A program made the position numbers and the translations under genes. From Hippasteria phrygiana (taxonomy: Eukaryota > Echinodermata > Asteroidea > Valvatida > Goniasteridae): 64,000 nt of DNA. Of this stretch, positions 9,841 to 23,797 are shown in pieces. The stretch lies in contig JAZGUH010000539.1 in the NCBI GenBank assembly GCA_037893225.1, positions 372,001-436,000 of the forward strand, read 5' to 3'. Under the pieces are notes generated by a model. The model was not told the DNA's origin. It did not search any database and worked only from the letters and a program-made list of their open reading frames with translations. Each line of letters opens with the position of its first letter. The stretch's first letter is position 1.

Positions 9841-12389
9841 TGTAGCGCCAGATCTAAGCTATCCATACATGTCAAAATTACTGAATTTGGTTGATATTTC
9901 ATGCAATTATGAATGAGTAAAGCAAGTCCATACCCCAGGGAATTTGACAGGCATGCAGCAATAAATAAAAGGTAATCTGCACACAGATGGTGGCCGGGAA
10001 GAAAATAAACATTGCGAGTTTTGAATTTTCTCCACAAGTGTTAACTCTAAGAAGCCGCCGATAATTGCAACATGTAGCGCCAGATCTAAGCTATCCATAC
10101 ATGTCAAAATTACTGAATTTGGTTGATATTTCATGCAATTATGAATGAGTAAAGCAAGTCCATACCCCAGGGAATTTGACAGGCATGGAGCAATAAATAA
10201 AAGGTAATCTGCACACAGATGGTGGCCGGGGAGAAAATAAACATTGCGAGGTTTGAATTTTCTCCACAAGTTTTACCTCTAAGAAGCCGCCGATAATTGC
10301 AACGTGTAGCGCCAGATCTAAGCTATCCATACATGTCAAAATTACTAAATTTGGTTGATATTTCATGCAATTATGAATGAGTAAAGCAAGTCCATACCCC
10401 AGGGGAATTTGACATGCATGGAGCAATAAATAGACGGTAACATGTACACAGATGTTAGCCGGAAAGAAAATAAACATTGCGAGGTTTGAATTTTCTCCAC
10501 AAGTTTTAACTCTGGGAAGCCGCCGATGATTGCAACATGTAGCGCCAGATCTAAGCTATCCATACATGTCAAAATTACTAAATTTGGTTGATATTTCATG
10601 CAATTATGAATGAGTAAAGCAAGTCCATACCCCAGGGAATTTGACATGCATGGAGCAATAAATAGACGGTAACATGTACACAGATGTTAGCCGGAAAGAA
10701 AATAAACATTGCGAGGTTTGAATTTTCTCCACAAGTTTTAACTCTGGGAAGCCGCCGATGATTGCAACATGTAGCGCCAGATCTAAGCTATCCATACATG
10801 TCAAAATTACTGTATTTGGTTGATATTTCATGCAATTATGAATGAGTAAAGCAAGTCATACCCCAGGGAATTTGACAGGCATGGAGCAATAAATAGAAGG
10901 TAATATGCACACAGATGTTGGCCGGAAAGAAAATAAACATTGCGAGGTTTGAATTTTCTCCACAAGTGTTAACTCTAAGAAGCCGCCGATAATTGCAACA
11001 TGTAGCGCCAGATCTAAGCTATCCATACATGTCAAAATTACTGAATTTGGTTGATATTTCATGCAATTATGAATGAGTAAAGCAACTCCATACCCCAGGG
11101 AATTTGACATGCATGGAGCAATAAATAGAAGGTAATATGCACACAGATGTTGGCCGGAAAGAAAATAGACATTGCGAGGTTTGAATTTTCTCCACAAGTT
11201 TTAACTCTAAGAAGCCGCCGATAATTGCAACATGTAGCGCCAGATCTAAGCTATCCATACATGTCAAAATTACTGCATTTGGTTGATATTTCATGCAATT
11301 ATGAATGAGTAAAGCAAGTCCATACCCCAGGGAATTTGACAGGCATGGAGCAATTAATAAAAGGTAATCTGCACACAGATGTTGGCCGGAAAGAAAATAA
11401 ACATTGCGAGGTTTGAATTTTCTCCACAAGTTTTACCTCTAAGAAGCCGCCGATAATTGCAACGTGTAGCGCCAGATCTAAGCTATCCATACATGTCAAA
11501 ATTACTAAATTTGGTTGATATTTCATGCAATTATGAATGAGTAAAGCAAGTCCATACCCCAGGGAATTTGACATGCATGGAGCAATAAATAGACGGTAAC
11601 ATGTACACAGATGTTAGCCGGAAAGAAAATAAACATTGCGAGGTTTGAATTTTCTCCACAAGTTTTAACTCTGGGAAGCCGCCGATGATTGCAACATGTA
11701 GCGCCAGATCTAAGCTATCCATACATGTCAAAATTACTGTATTTGGTTGATATTTCATGCAATTATGAATGAGTAAAGCAAGTCATACCCCAGGGAATTT
11801 GACAGGCATGGAGCTATAAATAGAAGGTAATATGCACACAGATGTTGGCCGGAAAGAAAATAAACATTGCGAGGTTTGAATTTTCTACACAAGTTTTAAC
11901 TCTAGGAAGCCGCCGATGATTGCAACATGTAGCGCCAGATCTAAGCTATCCATACATGTAAAAAATACTGAATTTGGTTGATATTTCATGCAATTATGAA
12001 TGAGTAAAGCAAGTCATACCCTAGGGAATTTGACAGGCATGGAGCAATAAATAGAAGGTAATATGCACACAGATGGTGGCCGGGAAGAAAATAAACATTG
12101 CGAGGTTTGAATTTTCTCCACAAGTTTTAAATCTAGGAAGCCGCCGATGATTGCAACATGTAGCGCCAGATCTAAGCTATCCATACATGTCAAAATTACT
12201 GTATTTGGTTGATATTTCATGCAATTATGAATGAGTTAAGCAAGTCATACCCCAGGGAATTTGACATGCATGGAGCAATAAATAGACGGTAACATGTACA
12301 CAGATGGTGGCCGGGAAGAAAATAAACATTGCGAGGTTTGAATTTTCTCCACAAGTTTTACCTCTAAGAAGCCGCCGATAATTGCAACG
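9841..12389. repeat. Left-zone 11-mer tandem duplication, copy 2 (2549 bp)
   Basis: Second copy of the 11-mer, apparently identical to 7292-9840. It is followed from about 12432 by a change of class order: CTAAATTT where copy 1 continues with CTGAATTT. This marks the right edge of the left HOR zone. The left-zone private markers GCGAGTTTTG and AGCAATTAATAAAAGG are not seen further right. Confidence 0.9.
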
Positions 12390-12576
12390 TGTAGCGCCAG
12401 ATCTAAGCTATCCATACATGTCAAAATTACTAAATTTGGTTGATATTTCATGCAATTATGAATGAGTAAAGCAAGTCCATACCCCAGGGGAATTTGACAT
12501 GCATGGAGCAATAAATAGAAGGTAATATGCACACAGATGTTGGCCGGAAAGAAAATAAACATTGCGAGGTTTGAAT

Positions 12577-12672
12577 TTTCTACAGAAGTTTTAACTCTAG
12601 GAACCCGCCGATAATTGCAACATGTAGCGCCAGATCTAAGCTATCCATACATGTCAAAATTACTGAATTTGG
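12577..12672. repeat. Monomer class P (TCTACAGAAG, AGGAACCCGCC), restricted to ~12.6-27 kb
   Basis: Representative of copies with AGGAACCCGCC instead of AGGAAGCCGCC (here at 12599), usually with TCTACAGAAG, and linked to CAACTCCATACC in the same monomer. I see it only between about 12.6 and 27.0 kb: near 12599, 13759, 14686, 17007, 19095, 21645, 23498, 25120 and 26974. The limited distribution shows that it spread locally by duplication rather than across the whole array. Confidence 0.75.
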
Positions 12673-13754
12673 TTGATATTTCATGCAATTATGAATGAGT
12701 AAAGCAACTCCATACCCCAGGGAATTTGACATGCATGGAGCAATAAATAGACGGTAACATGTACACAGATGTTGGCCGGAAAGAAAATAAACATTGCTAG
12801 GTTTGAATTTTCTACACAAGTTTTAACTCTAGGAAGCCGCCGATGATTGCAACATGTAGCGCCAGATCTAAGCTATCCATACATGTAAAAAATACTGCAT
12901 TTGGTTGATATTTCATGCAATTATGAATGAATAAAGCAAGTCCATACCCCAGGGAATTTGACATACATGGAGCAATAAATAGAAGGTAATATGCAAACAG
13001 ATGTTGGCCGGAAAGAAAATAGACATTGCGAGGTTTGAATTTTCTCCACAAGTGTTAACTCTAAGAAGCCGCCGATAATTGCAACATGTAGCGCCAGATC
13101 TAAGCTATCCATACATGTCAAAATTACTGAATTTGGTTGATATTTCATGCAATTATGAATGAGTAAAGCAAGTCCATACCCCAGGAAATTTGACATGCAT
13201 GGAGCAATAAATAGACGGTAAAATGTACACAGATGTTGGCCGGAAAGAAAATAAACATTGCGAGGTTTGAATTTTCTCCACAAGTTTTATCTATAAGAAG
13301 CCGCCGATGATTGCAACATGTAGCGCCAGATCTAAGCTATCCATACATGTCAAAATTACTGTATTTGGTTGATATTTCATGCAATTATGAATGAGTTAAG
13401 CAAGTCATACCCCAGGGAATTTGACAGGCATGGAGCAATAAATAAAAGGTAATCTGCACACAGATGGTGGCCGGGAAGAAAATAAACATTGCGAGGTTTG
13501 AATTTTCTCCACAAGTTTTAAATCTAGGAAGCCGCCGATGATTGCAACATGTAGCGCAAGATCTAAGCTATCCATACATGTCAGAATTACTGCATTTGGT
13601 TGATATTTCATGCAATTATGAATGAGTAAAGCAAGTCCATACCCCAGGGGAATTTGACATGCATGGAGCAATAAATAGAAGGTAATATGCACACAGATGT
13701 TGGCCGGAAAGAAAATAAACATTGCGAGGTTTGAATTTTCTACAGAAGTTTTAA

Positions 13755-15608
13755 CTCTAGGAACCCGCCGATAATTGCAACATGTAGCGCCAGATCTAAG
13801 CTATCCATACATGTCAAAATTACTGAATTTGGTTGATATTTCATGCAATTATGAATGAGTAAAGCAACTCCATACCCCAGGGAATTTGACATGCATGGAG
13901 CAATAAATAGACGGTAACATGTACACAGATGTTGGCCGGAAAGAAAATAAACATTGCTAGGTTTGAATTTTCTACACAAGTTTTAACTCTAGGAAGCCGC
14001 CGATGATTGCAACATGTAGCGCCAGATCTAAGCTATCCATACATGTAAAAAATACTGAATTTGGTTGATATTTCATGCAATTATGAATGAGTAAAGCAAG
14101 TCATACCCTAGGGAATTTGACAGGCATGGAGCAATAAATAGAAGGTAATATGCACACAGATGGTGGCCGGGGAGAAAATAAACATTGCGAGGTTTGAATT
14201 TTCTCCACAAGTTTTACCTCTAAGAAGCCGCCGATAATTGCAACGTGTAGCGCCAGATCTAAGCTATCCATACATGTCAAAATTACTAAATTTGGTTGAT
14301 ATTTCATGCAATTATGAATGAGTAAAGCAAGTCCATACCCCAGGGGAATTTGACATGCATGGAGCAATAAATAGACGGTAACATGTACACAGATGTTAGC
14401 CGGAAAGAAAATAAACATTGCGAGGTTTGAATTTTCTCCACAAGTTTTAACTCTGGGAAGCCGCCGATGATTGCAACATGTAGCGCCAGATCTAAGCTAT
14501 CCATACATGTCAAAATTACTGTATTTGGTTGATATTTCATGCAATTATGAATGAGTTAAGCAAGTCATACCCCAGGGAATTTGACATGCATGGAGCAATA
14601 AATAGACGGTAACATGTACACAGATGGTGGCCGGGAAGAAAATAAACATTGCGAGGTTTGAATTTTCTCCACAAGTTTTACCTCTAGGAACCCGCCGATA
14701 ATTGCAACATGTAGCGCCAGATCTAAGCTATCCATACATGTCAAAATTACTGAATTTGGTTGATATTTCATGCAATTATGAATGAGTAAAGCAACTCCAT
14801 ACCCCAGGGAATTTGACATGCATGGAGCAATAAATAGACGGTAACATGTACACAGATGTTGGCCGGAAAGAAAATAAACATTGCTAGGTTTGAATTTTCT
14901 ACACAAGTTTTAACTCTAGGAAGCCGCCGATGATTGCAACATGTAGCGCCAGATCTAAGCTATCCATACATGTAAAAAATACTGAATTTGGTTGATATTT
15001 CATGCAATTATGAATGAGTAAAGCAAGTCATACCCTAGGGAATTTGACAGGCATGGAGCAATAAATAGAAGGTAATATGCACACAGATGGTGGCCGGGGA
15101 GAAAATAAACATTGCGAGGTTTGAATTTTCTCCACAAGTTTTACCTCTAAGAAGCCGCCGATAATTGCAACGTGTAGCGCCAGATCTAAGCTATCCATAC
15201 ATGTCAAAATTACTAAATTTGGTTGATATTTCATGCAATTATGAATGAGTAAAGCAAGTCCATACCCCAGGGGAATTTGACATGCATGGAGCAATAAATA
15301 GACGGTAACATGTACACAGATGTTAGCCGGAAAGAAAATAAACATTGCGAGGTTTGAATTTTCTCCACAAGTTTTAACTCTGGGAAGCCGCCGATGATTG
15401 CAACATGTAGCGCCAGATCTAAGCTATCCATACATGTCAAAATTACTGTATTTGGTTGATATTTCATGCAATTATGAATGAGTTAAGCAAGTCATACCCC
15501 AGGGAATTTGACATGCATGGAGCAATAAATAGACGGTAACATGTACACAGATGGTGGCCGGGAAGAAAATAAACATTGCGAGGTTTGAATTTTCTCCACA
15601 AGTTTTAC
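13755..15608. repeat. 4-mer tandem duplication (927 bp x 2)
   Basis: 13755-14686 equals 14682-15613 at an offset of 927 bp. Copy 1 is 13755-14681 and copy 2 is 14682-15608. At 14668-14690 the monomer is a chimera: a class C left part (TTTTACCTCT) joined to the class P segment (AGGAACCCGCC), within a shared CTCTA tract. That is the visible exchange point. I noticed no differences between the copies. Confidence 0.85.
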
Positions 15609-18600
15609 CTCTAAGAAGCCGCCGATAATTGCAACGTGTAGCGCCAGATCTAAGCTATCCATACATGTCAAAATTACTGAATTTGGTTGATATTTCATGC
15701 AATTATGAATGAGTAAAGCAACTCCATACCCCAGGGAATTTGACATGCATGGAGCAATAAATAGAAGGTAATATGCACACAGATGTTGGCCGGAAAGAAA
15801 ATAAACATTGCGAGGTTTGAATTTTCTACAGAAGTGTTAACTCTAAGAAGCCGCCGATAATTGCAACATGTAGCGCCAGATCTAAGCTATCCATACATGT
15901 CAAAATTACTGAATTTGGTTGATATTTCATGCAATTATGAATGAGTAAAGCAAGTCCATACCCCAGGAAATTTGACATGCATGGAGCAATAAATAGACGG
16001 TAACATGTACACAGATGTTGGCCGGAAAGAAAATAAACATTGCGAGGTTTGAATTTTCTCCACAAGTTTTATCTCTAAGAAGCCGCCGATAATTGCAACA
16101 TGTAGCGCCAGATCTAAGCTATCCATACATGTCAAAATTACTGAATTTGGTTGATATTTCATGCAATTATGAATGAGTAAAGCAAGTCATACCCTAGGGA
16201 ATTTGACAGGCATGGAGCAATAAATAGAAGGTAATATGCACACAGATGTTGGCCGGAAAGAAAATAGACATTGCGAGGTTTGAATTTTCTCCACAAGTTT
16301 TACCTCTAAGAAGCCGCCGATAATTGCAACGTGTAGCGCCAGATCTAAGCTATCCATACATGTCAAAATTACTAAATTTGGTTGATATTTCATGCAATTA
16401 TGAATGAGTAAAGCAAGTCCATACCCCAGGGGAATTTGACATGCATGGAGCAATAAATAGACGGTAATATGTACACAGATGTTAGCCGGAAAGAAAATAA
16501 ACATTGCGAGGTTTGAATTTTCTCCACAAGTTTTAACTCTGGGAAGCCGCCGATGATTGCAACATGTAGCGCCAGATCTAAGCTATCCATACATGTCAAA
16601 ATTACTGTATTTGGTTGATATTTCATGCAATTATGAATGAGTTAAGCAAGTCATACCCCAGGGAATTTGACAGGCATGGAGCAATAAATAAAAGGTAATC
16701 TGCACACAGATGGTGGCCGGGAAGAAAATAAACATTGCGAGGTTTGAATTTTCTCCACAAGTTTTAAATCTAGGAAGCCGCCGATGATTGCAACATGTAG
16801 CGCAAGATCTAAGCTATCCATACATGTCAGAATTACTGCATTTGGTTGATATTTCATGCAATTATGAATGAGTAAAGCAAGTCCATACCCCAGGGGAATT
16901 TGACATGCATGGAGCAATAAATAGAAGGTAATATGCACACAGATGTTGGCCGGAAAGAAAATAAACATTGCGAGGTTTGAATTTTCTACAGAAGTTTTAA
17001 CTCTAGGAACCCGCCGATAATTGCAACATGTAGCGCCAGATCTAAGCTATCCATACATGTCAAAATTACTGAATTTGGTTGATATTTCATGCAATTATGA
17101 ATGAGTAAAGCAACTCCATACCCCAGGGAATTTGACATGCATGGAGCAATAAATAGACGGTAACATGTACACAGATGTTGGCCGGAAAGAAAATAAACAT
17201 TGCTAGGTTTGAATTTTCTACACAAGTTTTAACTCTAGGAAGCCGCCGATGATTGCAACATGTAGCGCCAGATCTAAGCTATCCATACATGTAAAAAATA
17301 CTGCATTTGGTTGATATTTCATGCAATTATGAATGAATAAAGCAAGTCCATATCCCAGGGAATTTGACATACATGGAGCAATAAATAGAAGGTAATATGC
17401 ACACAGATGTTGGCCGGAAAGAAAATAGACATTGCGAGGTTTGAATTTTCTCCACAAGTGTTAACTCTAAGAAGCCGCCGATAATTGCAACATGTAGCGC
17501 CAGATCTAAGCTATCCATACATGTCAAAATTACTGAATTTGGTTGATATTTCATGCAATTATGAATGAGTAAAGCAAGTCCATACCCCAGGAAATTTGAC
17601 ATGCATGGAGCAATAAATAGACGGTAACATGTACACAGATGTTGGCCGGAAAGAAAATAAACATTGCGAGGTTTGAATTTTCTCCACAAGTTTTATCTCT
17701 AAGAAGCCGCCGATAATTGCAACATGTAGCGCCAGATCTAAGCTATCCATACATGTCAAAATTACTGAATTTGGTTGATATTTCATGCAATTATGAATGA
17801 GTAAAGCAAGTCATACCCTAGGGAATTTGACAGGCATGGAGCAATAAATAGAAGGTAATATGCACACAGATGTTGGCCGGAAAGAAAATAGACATTGCGA
17901 GGTTTGAATTTTCTCCACAAGTTTTACCTCTAAGAAGCCGCCGATAATTGCAACGTGTAGCGCCAGATCTAAGCTATCCATACATGTCAAAATTACTAAA
18001 TTTGGTTGATATTTCATGCAATTATGAATGAGTAAAGCAAGTCCATACCCCAGGGGAATTTGACATGCATGGAGCAATAAATAGACGGTAATATGTACAC
18101 AGATGTTAGCCGGAAAGAAAATAAACATTGCGAGGTTTGAATTTTCTCCACAAGTTTTAACTCTGGGAAGCCGCCGATGATTGCAACATGTAGCGCCAGA
18201 TCTAAGCTATCCATACATGTCAAAATTACTGTATTTGGTTGATATTTCATGCAATTATGAATGAGTTAAGCAAGTCATACCCCAGGGAATTTGACAGGCA
18301 TGGAGCAATAAATAAAAGGTAATCTGCACACAGATGGTGGCCGGGAAGAAAATAAACATTGCGAGGTTTGAATTTTCTCCACAAGTTTTAAATCTAGGAA
18401 GCCGCCGATGATTGCAACATGTAGCGCAAGATCTAAGCTATCCATACATGTCAGAATTACTGCATTTGGTTGATATTTCATGCAATTATGAATGAGTAAA
18501 GCAAGTCCATACCCCAGGGAATTTGACAGGCATGGAGCAATAAATAAAAGGTAATCTGCACACAGATGGTGGCCGGGAAGAAAATAAACATTGCGAGGTT

Positions 18601-19949
18601 TGAATTTTCTCCACAAGTTTTACCTCTAAGAAGCCGCCGATAATTGCAACGTGTAGCGCCAGATCTAAGCTATCCATACATGTCAAAATTACTAAATTTG
18701 GTTGATATTTCATGCAATTATGAATGAGTAAAGCAAGTCCATACCCCAGGGGAATTTGACATGCATGGAGTAATAAATAGACGGTAACATGTACACAGAT
18801 GTTAGCCGGAAAGAAAATAAACATTGCGAGGTTTGAATTTTCTCCACAAGTTTTAACTCTGGGAAGCCGCCGATAATTGCAACGTGTAGCGCCAGATCTA
18901 AGCTATCCATACATGTCAAAATTACTAAATTTGGTTGATATTTCATGCAATTATGAATGAGTAAAGCAAGTCCATACCCCAGGGGAATTTGACATGCATG
19001 GAGCAATAAATAGAAGGTAATATGCACACAGATGTTGGCCGGAAAGAAAATAAACATTGCGAGGTTTGAATTTTCTACAGAAGTTTTAACTCTAGGAACC
19101 CGCCGATAATTGCAACATGTAGCGCCAGATCTAAGCTATCCATACATGTCAAAATTACTGAATTTGGTTGATATTTCATGCAATTATGAATGAGTAAAGC
19201 AACTCCATACCCCAGGGAATTTGACATGCATGGAGCAATAAATAGACGGTAACATGTACACAGATGTTGGCCGGAAAGAAAATAAACATTGCTAGGTTTG
19301 AATTTTCTACACAAGTTTTAACTCTAGGAAGCCGCCGATGATTGCAACATGTAGCGCCAGATCTAAGCTATCCATACATGTAAAAAATACTGCATTTGGT
19401 TGATATTTCATGCAATTATGAATGAATAAAGCAAGTCCATACCCCAGGGAATTTGACATACATGGAGCAATAAATAGAAGGTAATATGCACACAGATGTT
19501 GGCCGGAAAGAAAATAGACATTGCGAGGTTTGAATTTTCTCCACAAGTGTTAACTCTAAGAAGCCGCCGATAATTGCAACATGTAGCGCCAGATCTAAGC
19601 TATCCATACATGTCAAAATTACTGAATTTGGTTGATATTTCATGCAATTATGAATGAGTAAAGCAAGTCCATACCCCAGGAAATTTGACATGCATGGAGC
19701 AATAAATAGACGGTAACATGTACACAGATGTTGGCCGGAAAGAAAATAAACATTGCGAGGTTTGAATTTTCTCCACAAGTTTTACCTCTAAGAAGCCGCC
19801 GATAATTGCAACATGTAGCGCCAGATCTAAGCTATCCATACATGTCAAAATTACTGAATTTGGTTGATATTTCATGCAATTATGAATGAGTAAAGCAAGT
19901 CATACCCTAGGGAATTTGACAGGCATGGAGCAATAAATAGAAGGTAATA

Positions 19950-21339
19950 TGCACACAGATGTTGGCCGGAAAGAAAATAGACATTGCGAGGTTTGAATTT
20001 TCTCCACAAGTGTTAACTCTAAGAAGCCGCCGATAATTGCAACGTGTAGCGCCAGATCTAAGCTATCCATACATGTCAAAATTACTGAATTTGGTTGATA
20101 TTTCATGCAATTATGAATGAGTAAAGCAAGTCCATACCCCAGGGAATTTGACATGCATGGAGCAATAAATAGACGGTAACATGTACACAGATGTTGGCCG
20201 GAAAGAAAATAAACATTGCGAGGTTTGAATTTTCTCCACAAGTTTTACCTCTAAGAAGCCGCCGATAATTGCAACATGTAGCGCCAGATCTAAGCTATCC
20301 ATACATGTCAAAATTACTGAATTTGGTTGATATTTCATGCAATTATGAATGAGTAAAGCAAGTCATACCCTAGGGAATTTGACAGGCATGGAGCAATAAA
20401 TAGAAGGTAATATGCACACAGATGTTGGCCGGAAAGAAAATAGACATTGCGAGGTTTGAATTTTCTCCACAAGTTTTAAATCTAGGAAGCCGCCGATGAT
20501 TGCAACATGTAGCGCCAGATCTAAGCTATCCATACATGTCAGAATTACTGCATTTGGTTGATATTTCATGCAATTATGAATGAGTAAAGCAAGTCCATAC
20601 CCCAGGGAATTTGACAGGCATGGAGCAATAAATAAAAGGTAATCTGCACACAGATGTTGGCCGGAAAGAAAATAGACATTGCGAGGTTTGAATTTTCTCC
20701 ACAAGTGTTAACTCTAAGAAGCCGCCGATAATTGCAACGTGTAGCGCCAGATCTAAGCTATCCATACATGTCAAAATTACTGAATTTGGTTGATATTTCA
20801 TGCAATTATGAATGAGTAAAGCAAGTCCATACCCCAGGGAATTTGACATGCATGGAGCAATAAATAGACGGTAACATGTACACAGATGTTGGCCGGAAAG
20901 AAAATAAACATTGCGAGGTTTGAATTTTCTCCACAAGTTTTACCTCTAAGAAGCCGCCGATAATTGCAACATGTAGCGCCAGATCTAAGCTATCCATACA
21001 TGTCAAAATTACTGAATTTGGTTGATATTTCATGCAATTATGAATGAGTAAAGCAAGTCATACCCTAGGGAATTTGACAGGCATGGAGCAATAAATAGAA
21101 GGTAATATGCACACAGATGTTGGCCGGAAAGAAAATAGACATTGCGAGGTTTGAATTTTCTCCACAAGTTTTAAATCTAGGAAGCCGCCGATGATTGCAA
21201 CATGTAGCGCCAGATCTAAGCTATCCATACATGTCAGAATTACTGCATTTGGTTGATATTTCATGCAATTATGAATGAGTAAAGCAAGTCCATACCCCAG
21301 GGAATTTGACAGGCATGGAGCAATAAATAAAAGGTAATC
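19950..21339. repeat. 3-mer tandem duplication (695 bp x 2)
   Basis: 19950-20656 equals 20645-21351 at an offset of 695 bp. Copies are 19950-20644 and 20645-21339. Just before the join, TAATATGCACAC on the left corresponds to TAATCTGCACAC on the right. The exchange therefore lies in the 12-bp shared stretch after that difference. Confidence 0.85.
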
Positions 21340-23797
21340 TGCACACAGATGGTGGCCGGGAAGAAAATAAACATTGCGAGGTTTGAATTTTCTCCACAAG
21401 TTTTACCTCTAAGAAGCCGCCGATAATTGCAACGTGTAGCGCCAGATCTAAGCTATCCATACATGTCAAAATTACTAAATTTGGTTGATATTTCATGCAA
21501 TTATGAATGAGTAAAGCAAGTCCATACCCCAGGGGAATTTGACAGGCATGGAGCAATAAATAGAAGGTAATATGCACACAGATGTTGGCCGGAAAGAAAA
21601 TAAACATTGCGAGGTTTGAATTTTCTACAGAAGTTTTAACTCTAGGAACCCGCCGATAATTGCAACATGTAGCGCCAGATCTAAGCTATCCATACATGTC
21701 AAAATTACTGAATTTGGTTGATATTTCATGCAATTATGAATGAGTAAAGCAACTCCATACCCCAGGGAATTTGACATGCATGGAGCAATAAATAGACGGT
21801 AACATGTACACAGATGTTGGCCGGAAAGAAAATAAACATTGCTAGGTTTGAATTTTCTACACAAGTTTTAACTCTAGGAAGCCGCCGATGATTGCAACAT
21901 GTAGCGCCAGATCTAAGCTATCCATACATGTCAAAATTACTGTATTTGGTTGATATTTCATGCAATTATGAATGAGTAAAGCAAGTCATACCCCAGGGAA
22001 TTTGACAGGCATGGAGCAATAAATAGAAGGTAATATGCACACAGATGTTGGCCGGAAAGAAAATAAACATTGCGAGGTTTGAATTTTCTCCACAAGTTTT
22101 AACTCTAGGAAGCCGCCGATAATTGCAACATGTAGCGCCAGATCTAAGCTATCCATACATGTCAAAAATACTGCATTTGGTTGATATTTCATGCAATTAT
22201 GAATGAATAAAGCAAGTCCATACCCCAGGGAATTTGACATGCATGGAGCAATAAATAGACGGTAATATGTACACAGATGTTGGCCGGAAAGAAAATAGAC
22301 ATTGCGAGGTTTGAATTTTCTCCACAAGTTTTACCTCTAAGAAGCCGCCGATAATTGCAACATGTAGCGCCAGATCTAAGCTATCCATACATGTCAAAAT
22401 TACTGAATTTGGTTGATATTTCATGCAATTATGAATGAGTAAAACAAGTCCATACCCCAGGGAATTTGACAGGCATGGAGCAATAAATAGACGGTAACAT
22501 GTACACAGATGTTGGCCGGAAAGAAAATAAACATTGCGAGGTTTGAATTTTCTCCACAAGTTTTACCTCTAAGAAGCCGCCGATAATTGCAACATGTAGC
22601 GCCAGATCTAAGCTATCCATACATGTCAAAATTACTGAATTTGGTTGATATTTCATGCAATTATGAATGAGTAAAGCAAGTCATACCCTAGGGAATTTGA
22701 CAGGCATGGAGCAATAAATAGAAGGTAATATGCACACAGATGTTGGCCGGAAAGAAAATAGACATTGCGAGGTTTGAATTTTCTCCACAAGTTTTAAATC
22801 TAGGAAGCCGCCGATGATTGCAACATGTAGCGCAAGATCTAAGCTATCCATACATGTCAGAATTACTGCATTTGGTTGATATTTCATGCAATTATGAATG
22901 AGTAAAGCAAGTCCATACCCCAGGGAATTTGACAGGCATGGAGCAATAAATAAAAGGTAATCTGCACACAGATGGTGGCCGGGAAGAAAATAAACATTGC
23001 GAGGTTTGAATTTTCTCCACAAGTTTTACCTCTAAGAAGCCGCCGATAATTGCAACGTGTAGCGCCAGATCTAAGCTATCCATACATGTCAAAATTACTA
23101 AATTTGGTTGATATTTCATGCAATTATGAATGAGTAAAGCAAGTCCATACCCCAGGGGAATTTGACATGCATGGAGCAATAAATAGACGGTAACATGTAC
23201 ACAGATGTTAGCCGGAAAGAAAATAAACATTGCGAGGTTTGAATTTTCTCCACAAGTTTTAACTCTGGGAAGCCGCCGATGATTGCAACATGTAGCGCCA
23301 GATCTAAGCTATCCATACATGTCAAAATTACTGTATTTGGTTGATATTTCATGCAATTATGAATGAGTTAAGCAAGTCATACCCCAGGGAATTTGACAGG
23401 CATGGAGCAATAAATAGAAGGTAATATGCACACAGATGTTGGCCGGAAAGAAAATAAACATTGCGAGGTTTGAATTTTCTACAGAAGTTTTAACTCTAGG
23501 AACCCGCCGATAATTGCAACATGTAGCGCCAGATCTAAGCTATCCATACATGTCAAAATTACTGAATTTGGTTGATATTTCATGCAATTATGAATGAGTA
23601 AAGCAACTCCATACCCCAGGGAATTTGACATGCATGGAGCAATAAATAGACGGTAACATGTACACAGATGTTGGCCGGAAAGAAAATAAACATTGCTAGG
23701 TTTGAATTTTCTACACAAGTTTTAACTCTAGGAAGCCGCCGATGATTGCAACATGTAGCGCCAGATCTAAGCTATCCATACATGTAAAAAATACTGC

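Larger units (their letters stand above)
12434..23797. repeat. Mosaic zone with overlapping partial HOR echoes
   Basis: No single period dominates here. Segments recur at different offsets: 12433-12897 versus 13593-14057 (1160 bp, five monomers); 15834-16887 versus 17458-18511 (1624 bp, seven monomers); 16842-17920 versus 18931-20009 (2089 bp, nine monomers, two substitutions near 17352 and 17695); and parts of about 22450-23780 versus 24072-25400 (1622 bp). Class P monomers and GAGTTAAG are concentrated here. The pattern suggests several rounds of unequal exchange and conversion. Some boundaries are approximate. Confidence 0.7.
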